DNA of 64,000 nt, from the NCBI GenBank assembly GCA_028826165.1, contig JAPDFW010000033.1, positions 310,001-374,000 of the forward strand, read 5' to 3'. A model generated the notes under the pieces. The model was given only the letters and a program-made list of their open reading frames with translations, did not search any database and was not told the DNA's origin. A program made the translations under genes and the position numbers. This DNA is from Anaeramoeba ignava (lineage: Eukaryota; Metamonada; Anaeramoebidae). This document shows, one piece after another, positions 24,300 through 34,673 of this stretch. The first letter of the stretch is position 1; each line of letters opens with the position of its first letter.

Positions 24300-26990
24300 A
24301 TAAAAAATGAAAATTTAATTTCAAAAATAAAAATGAAATGAAAATTATTTTATTTTAAAAAGTGGAATAAAATTAAATCTAAATTATTTTAAAAAGTGGA
24401 ATTAAATTAAATTAAATCTAAATTATTTTAAAAAGTGGAATAAAATTAAATTAAATCTAAATTAAATCTAAATTAAATCTAAATTAAATCTAAATTAAAT
24501 CTAAATTAAATCTAAATTAAATCTAAATTATTTTAAAAAGTGGAATTAAATAAAATCTAAATTAAAAAGTGGAATAAAATTAAATAAAATTAAATCTAAA
24601 TTAAATCTAAATTAAATCTAAATTAAATCTAAATAAAATCAAATTAAATCTAAATTAAATCTAAATTATTTTAAAAAGTGGAATAAAATTAAATCTAAAT
24701 TAAATCTAAATTAAATCTAAATTAAATCTAAATTAAATCTAAATTAAATCTAAATTATTTTAAAAAGTGGAATTAAATTAAATTTAAATTAAATCTAAAT
24801 AAAATTAAATCTAAATTAAATCTAAATTAAATCTAAATTAAAAAGTGGAATAAAATTAAATCTAAATTAAATCTAAATTAAAAAGTGGAATAAAATTAAA
24901 TCTAAATTAAATCTAAATTAAATCTAAATTAAATCTAAATTAAATCTAAATTATTTTAAAAAGTGGAATAAAATTTAATCTAAACTAAATCTAAATTAAA
25001 AAGTGGAATAAAATTAAATCTAAATTAAATTAAAAAGTGGAATAAAATTAAATCTAAATTAAATTAAATTAAATTAAATCTAAATTAAATCTAAATTAAA
25101 TCTAAATTAAATCTAAATTAAATCTAAATTAAATCTAAATTAAATCTAAATTAAATCTAAATTAAATCTAAATTAAATCTAAATTATTTTAAAAAGTGGA
25201 TTAAAATTAAATCTAAATTAAATCTAAATTATTTTAAAAAGTGGAATTAAATTAAATCTAAATTAAATCTAAATTAAATCAAAATTAAATCTAAATTAAA
25301 TCTAAATTAAATTAAATCTAAATTAAATTAAATTAAATCTAAATTAAATCTAATTTTAAAAGTGGAATTAAATTAAATTTAAATTAAATCTAAATTAAAA
25401 AGTGGAATAAAAATTTAATCTAAATTAAATCTAAATTATTTTAAAAAGTGGAATTAAATTAAATTTAAATTAAATCTAAATTAAAAAGTGGAATAAAATT
25501 TAATCTAAATTAAATCTAAATTATTTTAAAAGTTGGAATTAAATTAAATCTAAATTAAATTAAATTAAATCTAAATTAAATTAAATTAAATTAAATTAAA
25601 TTAAATTAAATTAAATCTAAATTAAATTAAATTAAATCTAAATTAAATCTAAATTTAAATCTAAATTAAATAAATCTAAATTAAAAATCTAAATTAAATT
25701 AAATCTAAATTAAATTAAATCTAAATTAAATCTAAATTATTTTAAAAAGTGGAATAAAATTAAATCTAAATTAAATCTAAATTAAATCTAAATTAAATCT
25801 AAATTAAATCTAAATTAAATCTAAATTAAATCTAAATTATTTTAAAAAGTGGAATTAAATTAAATTTAAATTAAATCTAAATTAAATCTAAATTAAATCT
25901 AAATTAAAAAGTGGAATAAAATTAAATCTAAATTAAATTAAATCTAAATTAAATTAAATCTAAATTAAATTAAATCTAAATTAAATCTAAATTATTTTAA
26001 AAAGTGGAATTAAATTAAATTTAAATTAAATCTAAATTAAAAAGTGGAATAAAATTAAATCTAAATTAAATCTAAATTATTTTAAAAAGTGGAATTAAAT
26101 TAAATCTAAATTAAATCTAAATTAAATTAAATCTAAATTAAATTAAATCTAAATTAAAAAGTGGAATAAAATTAAATCTAAATTATTTTAAAAAGTGGAA
26201 TAAAATTAAATTAAATCTAAATTAAATCTAAATTAAATTAAATCTAAATTAAATCTAAATTATTTTAAAAAGTGGAATAAAATTAAATTAAATCTAAATT
26301 AAATCTAAATAAAATTAAATCTAAATTAAATCTAAAAATAAAATTAAATCTAAATTAAATAAAAATTAAATCTAAATTAAATCTAAATTAAATTAAAAAG
26401 TGGAATAAAATTAAATTAAATCTAAATTAAATTAAAGTGGAATAAAATTTAATCTAAATTAAATCTAAATTAAATTAAATCTAAATAAAATCAAATTAAA
26501 TCTAAATTAAATCTAAATTAAATCTAAATTAAATCTAAAATTAAATCTAAATTATTTTAAAAAGTGGAATTAAATTAAATCTAAATTAAATCTAAATTAA
26601 ATTAAATCTAAATTAAATCTAAATTAAATCTAAATTATTTTAAAAGTGGAATTAAATTAAATCTAAATTAAATCTAAATTAAATTTAAATTAAATTAAAT
26701 CTAAATTAAATAAAATCTAAATTAAATCTAAATTAAATCTAAATTAAATTAAATCTATTAAATCTAAATTAAATCTAAATTAAAAAGTGGAATAAAATTA
26801 AATCTAAATTAAATCTAAATTAAATCTAAATTAAATCTAAATTAAATCTAAATTAAATCTAAATTAAATTAAATCTAAATTAAATTAAATTTAAATTAAA
26901 TCTAAATTATTTTAAAAAGTGGAATAAAATTAAATCTAAATTAAATCTAAATTAAATCTAAATAAAATTAAATAAAAATTAATTAAAAAG
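24300..26990. repeat. AAATTAAATCT 11-bp satellite with AAAAAGTGGAAT boxes
   Basis: Intergenic satellite of about 2.7 kb. Tandem 11-bp units AAATTAAATCT are broken every 50-200 bases by TTATTTTAAAAAGTGGAATAAAATT or the shorter AAAAAGTGGAATAAAATT. No coding capacity in either strand. Confidence 0.92.
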
Positions 26991-27099
26991 AAAAATGAAT
27001 AATTATGAAAAATAATTACTAATTATTAAAAAAAATTAAAAAAAATTTTTTTCTTTTTTAAATTTTTTTTTCATTTTTTTTTTTCAAAGTAAAACTAAA

Positions 27100-27915
27100 A
27101 TGGATAAGAAAATTAAAAGATTACAAAAAAACTCAGAACAAGTAAGAACAGGAGGAAAAGGTTCAGTGCGCAGAAAGAAGAAAGTTGTACATAAAACAGC
27201 AGGAAGCGAAACAAAACAAATATTAGCACTTTTAACAAAACAACGAGTAATTGACATGAAAGGAGTTGAAGAAGTTGAATTTATTTTTGAGGACAAAATG
27301 CTGTCATTTAAAGCGCCAAAAGTAAAGCAAAATTTCTCAGCAAACACAGTCGTTATTCTTGGAAAAGGAGAAGAAAAACCGCTTCCAAAAGAAGATGATT
27401 CAGTTCTTTCAAAAGAATTTTTGGATCAACTTGCTAAAGAACAAGGCATTTCTACTGAGGAATTACTTAAAAATTATCCCGGTCCACAGCAAAACGTAGA
27501 AGATGATGGAATTCCTGATGTTGATACTTTCGAAGTTAAAGATGAAGATGATGAAAAAGTTGAGGAAAAAAATGATGAACCAAAAATAACTGAAATTGAA
27601 GAGGAAAAAAAAGATGAAGTAAAAATAACTGAAATTGATGATGAAAAAAAAGATGAACCAAAAATAACCGAAATTGAAGAGGAAAAAAAAGATGAAGTAA
27701 AAATTGCTGAAATTGATGATGATGATGTTGTTGTTGATCAAAAAAAAGATGTTGAAATTACTGAAGTTACTGATTCTAATGAAAAAAATACTGATGAACC
27801 CAAAATTACTGAAGTTGAAGATGATAAAAAAGTTGAAGATGATAAAAAAGTTGAAGATGAAAAAAATGAACCAAAAATAACAGAAATTACTGAAGATGAA
27901 ACTAAAAAAGATTAA
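27100..27915 (+). CDS. Nascent polypeptide-associated complex subunit beta (BTF3-like)
   Basis: NAC-beta binds ribosomes near the exit tunnel and pairs with NAC-alpha to shield nascent chains. The N terminus has the ribosome-binding signature GGKGSVRRKKKVVHK (residues 20-34), followed by a NAC domain (about 35-100) including VEEVEFIFEDKMLSF, APKVKQNF and ANTVVILGKGEEK. A conserved helical segment (DQLAKEQGISTEELL) follows. It is 271 residues against about 150-165 in other eukaryotes. The extra length is an acidic C-terminal tail (about 145-271) of repeated EPKITEIEEEKKDEVKITE units. The gene is intronless. The start is the ATG at 27100, preceded by a T-rich to A-rich switch. The domain call is firm; the tail is a lineage feature of unknown role. 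Confidence 0.92.
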   Translation: MDKKIKRLQKNSEQVRTGGKGSVRRKKKVVHKTAGSETKQILALLTKQRVIDMKGVEEVEFIFEDKMLSFKAPKVKQNFSANTVVILGKGEEKPLPKEDDSVLSKEFLDQLAKEQGISTEELLKNYPGPQQNVEDDGIPDVDTFEVKDEDDEKVEEKNDEPKITEIEEEKKDEVKITEIDDEKKDEPKITEIEEEKKDEVKIAEIDDDDVVVDQKKDVEITEVTDSNEKNTDEPKITEVEDDKKVEDDKKVEDEKNEPKITEITEDETKKD

Positions 27916-28411
27916 CTTTTTTTAACTTCCAAAAAAAAAAAAACAATTCAATTTCCCTAAAAGAAAAAATTTTTTTTCTTTTCTTTTCTTTTTTTTTTCT
28001 CGTTCAAATTTTCGTAAATAGATAATGGTTCTTCATTTTAATCCATTACGAAATAATAAAACAAATCAAATCAAATTAAAATTTAAAAATTATTTTTTTT
28101 GAAATGATTTTTTTTTATTGAAATTCAAATCAAAAAAAAAAAAAAAGAAAAAAGAAAATTTCATTTGTTTTTGAAGTAAAATAATGAAATGAAAAAATTC
28201 CATTATTTGATCAATTCTTCAAAAATAGTTGTACAGATAAATTGTTTGATAAAAAAAAATTATTTTTTTTTTAATTTCTTCTTTTCTGGTATTTTCTGCA
28301 CAAAACAATAAAAAAAATAAAAAGAAAACAAAAGAGAAACAAAAGAAAAAAAACTTGATCTTTCAAAAGAAAAAAGAAAACAAAAGATCAAATTTTTAAC
28401 GGAAATGAGAA
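27916..28411. other. Convergent 3' region between NAC-beta and Pumilio
   Basis: About 500 bases of A- and T-runs between two convergent stop codons. I see no RNA gene or coding frame. Confidence 0.5.
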
Positions 28412-31400
28412 CTATTTTTTTGAATGATTTCTTTTACCTGATTGAGGCTTTTTTCTTGGATTCTGTTTTGGTTTTGTAGATTTCTTTGGGGAAGGAGTAT
28501 TTTGTGGTTCAATTAAATTACGAGAATTTGGATCACTTGAAAATCTCATTAATTTGCTTTGAATTTTCTTTCCATAAGGCAAGTTGCGCAGAGAAGGTAA
28601 ATGAGGACGAATCAAATCACCAAGAGCCTTGTGTTGTTGTTCATTAGCAACTTTTAAAGAGGTTTGAATAACATAATTTCCATAAGCGTCATAAAGTAAC
28701 TGTTTAAGTTTAACTGGGTCTTTAGTTAATTCGTCAAGAATTGCGTTTTGCAATCTTGGATCTCCAATAGTTAAGCATTTCTCGACAACGTTTGAAGAGA
28801 ATTTTTGTGAGGAAAGTTCGAATAAATTATTGCGAATTTTTTCTACAAAAACATCTGGAATTTCTCCTAATCCTAATACATATTGAATTACATAATTTGC
28901 AAATGGATCTTGCATTAAACTTATTGAGTTATCGATGATCACTCGAATTAATTCTGTTTTTTGTAAGTTTGGAGATGCGTCTATACATCTTTGCATTACA
29001 CAACATCCGTGTTTATGTGTTGCTATTGTAGCACAATTTCTTGCTACTTCATCAAATATGAACTAAAATTTTTATATAAATATATAAATAAATAATAAAT
29101 AAATAATAAATAAATAATAAATAAATTTATTTTTAAATAAATTTGTACTTGATTTGACTGAACTGAAAAACGATTTAAACATCTTTGAATAACATGATTT
29201 CCATTTGGACTATTTGATAACTTAACAACATGAGGACGAATTGCGCGAAGAAGAAGTTCAATTTCTTCATTTGTTGAAATAGATTCAATCATTTTTTGGA
29301 TTGTACGAGTTCCATAAATATTCAAAGAAATTTGAAGAATAGAAGGTTCAATTTTGCGAATAATAGACATTCTTTGTTCTGAAGTGCAATATTCAATCAA
29401 TTTCTGACATAAATAGTTTCCATAAGGATCCATCATTAATTCATCCAAATTCTGAAATACTTCTGATAAAACTGAAGAAATTGTTCGTGGATCTCCTTCT
29501 TCAATTTTTGTTTGAAGAAACCGACATTCAATTTGATCTTTACTCATTTGATATATTCTTCCATAAACTTGATTCATATTTGTTATTTTGAATAAGTTTG
29601 GATCGCTGTAATATGTATTTTGTGGATTGTTAAAAGTCGGTTGAACTGATTGACTTCTTCCATATGTTTGATAATATGAATATTGATCATATCCATAAAG
29701 ATTAGTATCATCTTGAACTTGGTATGAAAGAGGATTTTGATAAATATTTCCCTTTTTTTAATTTTTAATTTCAAATCAATTTTAATTTCAATTTTAATTT
29801 TAATTTCAATTTTAATTTTCAAATTAATTTTAATTAAAATTTTAATTTTAATTTTAATTTTCAAATCAATTTTAATTTTAATATTGATTTTAATTTAAAT
29901 TTTAATTTTAATATTGATTTTAATTTTAATTTCAAAATAAATTACTTCAAAAGAAGAACTTCTTGGAACTGCTGATTGTGATCTTTGATAATTTGTTTGA
30001 TAAGCATTAGAATATTCTTGGGAATAAGAATCGGATAATTGTGTTTTATTTTCAATAAAAGGATTATAAGATAAACCTTGATCATTTGTTTGTTCTAAAT
30101 GGTCTTGAGAAAATGGTTGATATTCAAGATTTTTCTCATCAAATGGATTATCTGCAATTTAATAAAATAAATATTTAAAATAAATTTTATTATTATTCAA
30201 TAAATACCTTTTCCAAATTTTATCGCTTGAGGTTGTATTGCTGTTGGTTTCATTGGTTGTTGAGTTGTGGTTGTTTTTTCTATTGGTAAATTTAATGATT
30301 TTTGGTTATTTGATTTTTGTTCTTCTTTTGATGGTGATTTTTGTGGAAGTGGTGATTCAATGTTATTTGGTTCTGTTTTTTTAGTATGATTTTGATTTGG
30401 AATTGAATTTTCTCCATTATTTTCATCTTCAAGTTCTCCATCAATTAAATAATCTATTGGTGATGGTGGTTGAAATATTGCATGTCTAGGTGAATCTACT
30501 CCATTTCCTTTAATTTAATATTTAATTTAATATTTATTTTAATATTTATTTTAATATTTATTTTAATATTTATTTTAATATTTATTTTAATATTTATTTT
30601 AATATTTATTTTAATATTTATTTTAATATTTATTTTAATATTTATTTTAATATTTAATTTAATATTTATTTTAATATTTATTTTAATATTTATTTTTAAT
30701 ATTTATTTTTAATATTTATTTTTAATATTTAATTTAATATTTATTTTAATATTTAATTTTAATATTTATTTTAATATTTAATTTAATATTTATTTTAATA
30801 TTTATTTAAATATTTGATTTAATATTTATTTTAATATTTAATTTAATATTTATTTTAATATTTATTTAAATATTTGATTTAATATTTATTTTAATATTTA
30901 TTTTAATATTTATTTTAATATTTATTTTATTATTTATTTTAATATTTATTTTAATATTTATTTTAATATTTAATTTAATATTTATTTTAATATTTAATTT
31001 AATATTTATTTTAATATTTATTTTAATATTTATTTTAATATTTAATTTAATATTTAATTTAATATTTATTTAAATACTGTCTTTTTTATACATAACGACA
31101 ATTCATACATTACGACAAAAATCAATAAAAAATTAATTAAAACAAACAAAAAATTTTTATAAAGATTTTTTTCTTGTTTATTTTTTTTTAATCAATCATA
31201 ACGACGATCGATTTAAAAATTAAAATAAGAAAGAGATCTCTGGGCCTCGTTGTTTCATATGTAGAGGTCAAATTTTCTCACTCGTTAAGACACTTTTTTT
31301 ATTAATCGTCATTTGATAAAATTATGACTCATGATTATCAAAAATGATTTGTGTTGGCCTCAATTATTTCCTCATAAATTTGATCAATTTATATTTGAAA

Positions 31401-34313
31401 AATTCCATTATCCAAAACAATCTCTTCCCATTGATGTTTTTTTGGTGATTGGGAATGATAAAAGTTGTTCATAGGTCTTTTAATAAGAGGAAATAGTTCT
31501 TGGTTATCTTCTCCATTTGGTTCAGTATTCTCCTCATAGCCAAACTTATTCTGGGTTATTTCAATACTAGAATCTTTCTCAAATCCAATCTTAGGAGGAA
31601 TTTGTGTAAGTGTTAATTTTCTTTTTAGAATTGAACGAATAATTTTTCTCTTCAACAAAATTTTCTTGCTTCTTTGGTTTTTTGAATTGTTGGTTTTTTT
31701 GCAATCAAATGATTCCTTTATTGGGACTTCTTCAAAGTGGGTTTGTGGAATTTCATCAGAATTTACTATTTCCATTTCCAAATTAAGTTTAGTTGGAACA
31801 GATTCATTTTTTTCTTCTATTTTTTCTTTGTTTGAATTCTCTTTTTCAGTTGCTTCTATCTTTTTCACAGAATGTGTTTCAATAAAATCCATCACTGACT
31901 TTTCATCAAAAGAATCTAAATTATCATGAATGATTCCTGTTTTGCGAAAAGCTCTTGCAAATAAATGTGCTTCAATTTTATTCCAAGCAGAAAAACATGC
32001 TTTTGTCACTTTTAATCTTTTTATTCTTAATGAATCTTCTGATAGAATTTCTTCCTCTAATTCATCTTGATATTTGAATTTAAATTGCCTAAAAATCATC
32101 TTGTCTAAAGGTTGAAGTTGCCCAGTTAAATGAGGAGGAATGAAAAAAACCTCTACTTGATTTTTAAAAGCAAAATCAATAAAAGTTTTATCTTCATGAA
32201 CTTTAAAATGATCAAGAAAAAGAGCACATGGTGTGGGAGTGTTAGGTAAAAATACTTCTTTGAACCATTTCATTAGAACTGTCCTTGTCATCCATGATTT
32301 ACTATTGGCAAAAAAGGTACAATTTCCTTTAAGATTTGTATTGCTGATATCCTGCTTAATCCATTTAATAACTCTAGAACCTCCTTTCAAAATGAAAGTT
32401 AGTGGAAGATGTTTCCCATCTGCTCCAATGCATCCCACTACTGTGCATCCTTCTTTGGGATTTCCTTTAGATTTAATTTGGGCTTGCTTTTTTCCCTTTT
32501 CTGATACAGTCTTTTTAATCTCAGGTTCGAAAACAATATGAGTTTCATCCATATTGAATACTTGAGAATGGGAATATCTTGCTTCCAAATCTTTAGTCAT
32601 TTCTAGAAATTCTTCCACTTCTTTTTTCCCATCAAAATCATCAGGGAAAATTTCATGAATGCATGCTTGTCTTAATGTTAAATTATTTCTCTTCATAAAT
32701 CGATAAATCCAACTTGAATTGATAGACTTTTTTCGAGATGAGAAAAAAAGAGATTTAGCTAACTTCCCAATTTGCTTTGGTGTAATTGATTCTCCAGCAG
32801 AAATATCATCTCGTATTAATTCTAATAATTGATTCTCATCATCTTCTTTCAAAATTCTTTTATTTTTTATATTTGCTTCTACTCTTCCATCTTTTGTATT
32901 TTCATTCATGGGCTTCTCTCTTTTCCATCTCCAGTAACGAGTTGATAATGCTGAGCGGGAAATATTATATTTTTTGGCATAATATGTAATACTTCCCCTT
33001 TTCTTTTCTTCTACTTTCTCAAAAATTTTTTTCCAAGGAATATCAACATAATTACGTCTTTTCGATTTTACTTTTGGAGTCTTCTTTGGATTCTTGTTTG
33101 AATTCTTTTTGCATCTGGCCATCACAACAAAAAAACAAAAAGTTATGAAAAAAAAATGAAATTTGAAAAAAAAATGAAATCTTAAAACTCAAAAAAAAAC
33201 TTGAAAAGTTGGAAAAAAATAACCCTTGTTGCTTTTTAAATTAAAAAATAGAATTGAAATATTCATAAGAGGATTTATTCATCTTTAAAAAGAAGAAGTG
33301 TCTTTATGTAAGTCAAAAAATCGAACAACAAAGAAAAAAAAATGAAAAAAAAGCATCATTTAATAATGGAGGAATAAAGGAAGGAAAAAAAAAATAAAAT
33401 AAATTTTATTATTAAAAAATAAAATCTCAAATGATAGATTTTTTTAACGGTTTTTCTTTTATGATTAAAACGCGAATTTTTTCGCTTTTGTCGTTATGTA
33501 TGAAAAAGACAGTATTTAATTTAATATTTATTTTAATATTTATTTTAATATTTATTTTAATATTTATTTAAATATTTAATTTAATATTTATTTTAATATT
33601 TATTTTAATATTTATTTTAATATTTATTTAAATATTTATTTTAATATTTATTTCAATATTTATTTTAATATTTATTTTAATATTTAATTTAATATTTATT
33701 TTAGTTGAATAGGGTAATAAATGTTAAGAAAGCAATTCAAGAAAGTAATGACTATTCATTTCTTAATTATTAAAAATAATAAAAAAAAAGGAAAAAAAAG
33801 AGAAAAAAAAATTTTTTAAAAGAAATATTAAATACCAAAATCATCTTGTCCAATAAAATCATTTCTTTTTATTTTTTGATCTTTTTGGAGACTTAATTGA
33901 TTCATTCTTAAGTCATTAACAGGATCTCTTGAATTAGCACCAACTGACAAATTAGACTTTTGAAAACGATGCAAATCCAAAATTGATTCACGATTTAAAT
34001 TATTATCTTGAAGATTCCAAATAGTTTTTTCTTTTTGTTCCTTTTTATTTAATTGATTGAGGTTTTTTTGAAAATTAATATTGGAAATGGAATTATTAAA
34101 TTGGTTTCTATTTTTTGAAGATGAAAAGAATGGTAATAATGGTTTTTGTTTCAAATTATTATCAAAATTGATCTGGTTCGTTTTGTTTATTGTTGGTATT
34201 GGTTTAAAAAATGTCTTTTCTTTCTTGTTTTTTGATTTCAATATTTCGCTTTGTTTTGTTGGATTTTTATTATTTTTTTCATTCATTTTATCGTTTTCAA
34301 CTGTAGTGATCAT
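28412..34313 (-). CDS. Pumilio-family RNA-binding protein (PUF)
   Basis: Sequence-specific 3'-UTR binder that represses or localises mRNA. Five exons with exact frame: 34313-33836, 30507-30208, 30151-29946, 29751-29149, 29062-28412; 745 residues. The N-terminal 460 residues are disordered (Asn/Gln/Ser/Pro). The PUF domain starts near MSKDQIECRFLQ (repeat 1) and runs through MDPYGNYLCQKLIEYC, NIYGTRTIQKMIE, NSPNGNHVIQRCLNRF, HKHGCCVMQRCID, QDPFANYVIQYVL, QKFSSNVVEKCL and YDAYGNYVIQTSL. This is the classical eight-repeat set with NYxxQ- and HxxxQ-type base-reading residues. The C terminus is basic. Exon 1 joins DDFG to NGVDSP across a 3.3-kb intron that contains 12-bp satellite and a complete DNA transposon in the same orientation. 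The ATG at 34313 is the first in frame. Confidence 0.9.
30512..31076. repeat. TTTTAATATTTA 12-bp satellite, left of transposon
   Basis: Tandem TTTTAATATTTA / TTTAATTTAATA units in Pumilio intron 1. The same satellite resumes at 33513, so the transposon landed inside the array. Confidence 0.9.
31077..31101 (+). repeat. Left terminal inverted repeat of the pogo-like element
   Basis: Reads CTGTCTTTTTTATACATAAC then GACAA, preceded by the TA target duplication. Pairs with 33488-33512 with one mismatch. Confidence 0.92.
31389..33122 (-). CDS. Pogo-like DDE transposase
   Basis: 577 residues in a single open frame from the ATG at 33122. The basic N terminus has a helix-turn-helix-like segment (SITYYAKKYNISRSALSTRY, about 43-62), then a CENP-B-type HTH region (ITPKQIGKLAKSLF to WIYRFMKRNNLTLRQA). 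The catalytic core shows three acidic residues of the pogo DDD type: VFNMDETHIVFEP (first Asp near 190), CALFLDHFKVHE (second, near 297) and HLTGQLQPLDKMIFRQFK (third, near 333), the last in the family-typical QPLD setting. The C-terminal 150 residues are poorly conserved and charged. It would excise and reinsert the element at TA sites. No stops or frameshifts are seen, which is notable beside the homopolymer slips in neighbouring genes. Confidence 0.93.
   Translation of the reverse strand: MARCKKNSNKNPKKTPKVKSKRRNYVDIPWKKIFEKVEEKKRGSITYYAKKYNISRSALSTRYWRWKREKPMNENTKDGRVEANIKNKRILKEDDENQLLELIRDDISAGESITPKQIGKLAKSLFFSSRKKSINSSWIYRFMKRNNLTLRQACIHEIFPDDFDGKKEVEEFLEMTKDLEARYSHSQVFNMDETHIVFEPEIKKTVSEKGKKQAQIKSKGNPKEGCTVVGCIGADGKHLPLTFILKGGSRVIKWIKQDISNTNLKGNCTFFANSKSWMTRTVLMKWFKEVFLPNTPTPCALFLDHFKVHEDKTFIDFAFKNQVEVFFIPPHLTGQLQPLDKMIFRQFKFKYQDELEEEILSEDSLRIKRLKVTKACFSAWNKIEAHLFARAFRKTGIIHDNLDSFDEKSVMDFIETHSVKKIEATEKENSNKEKIEEKNESVPTKLNLEMEIVNSDEIPQTHFEEVPIKESFDCKKTNNSKNQRSKKILLKRKIIRSILKRKLTLTQIPPKIGFEKDSSIEITQNKFGYEENTEPNGEDNQELFPLIKRPMNNFYHSQSPKKHQWEEIVLDNGIFQI
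33488..33512 (-). repeat. Right terminal inverted repeat of the pogo-like element
   Basis: Reverse complement begins CTGTCTTTTTCATACATAAC, followed on the plus strand by the TA target duplication. Confidence 0.92.
33515..33705. repeat. TTTTAATATTTA satellite, right of transposon
   Basis: Continuation of the 12-bp array seen at 30512-31076, interrupted only by the transposon. Confidence 0.88.
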
Positions 34314-34673
34314 TTTATTGAAAAGTTGAAAAGAAAAGTGATTCAAAAATTAAAAAAAAAATTAAAAAAAAAATTAAAAAAATTTTAATTAAAAAAAAAA
34401 AAAGGGAAAAAAAAAGCGAAAAAAAAAAAATTAAAAATAAAATAAATAAAAAGAAATAGAATTTAAGTTTTGAAAATCTTTTTATTTGGTTTTTGTTTTT
34501 AAAAAAAATTAAAGAGATCCTTTTGATCTTTTTGATTGATTATTCTTATTCCAAAAAATAGAAATTTTTTTTCTTTCTTTCTTTTTAATTTAATTTTTAA
34601 TTTAATTTTTAATTTAATTTTTAATTTAATTTTTAATTTAATTTTTAATTTAATTTTCAATTTAATTTTTAAT

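Larger units (their letters stand above)
31077..33512 (-). mobile_element. Pogo/Tigger-like DNA transposon, complete
   Basis: 2436-bp element with 25-bp terminal inverted repeats CTGTCTTTTT(T/C)ATACATAACGACAA differing at one base, flanked by TA on both sides (31075-31076 and 33513-33514), the usual pogo/Tc1-mariner target duplication. Subterminal copies of CATACATTACGACAAAA and CATAACGACGATCGA occur just inside the left end. It encodes one uninterrupted transposase on the minus strand. The element sits in satellite DNA within Pumilio intron 1 and looks young. Confidence 0.92.

Noticed and set aside
31077-33512. Element as a retrovirus-like or LTR insertion
   Set aside because: Short TIRs, TA duplication and a pogo-type DDD transposase exclude it; no reverse transcriptase is present.
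33828-34346. Separate small gene ending at 33828
   Set aside because: Its last codons contain a GT donor (GATTTTG|GTATTT) whose phase matches the next Pumilio exon at 30507, so it is the first exon of Pumilio rather than a separate gene.
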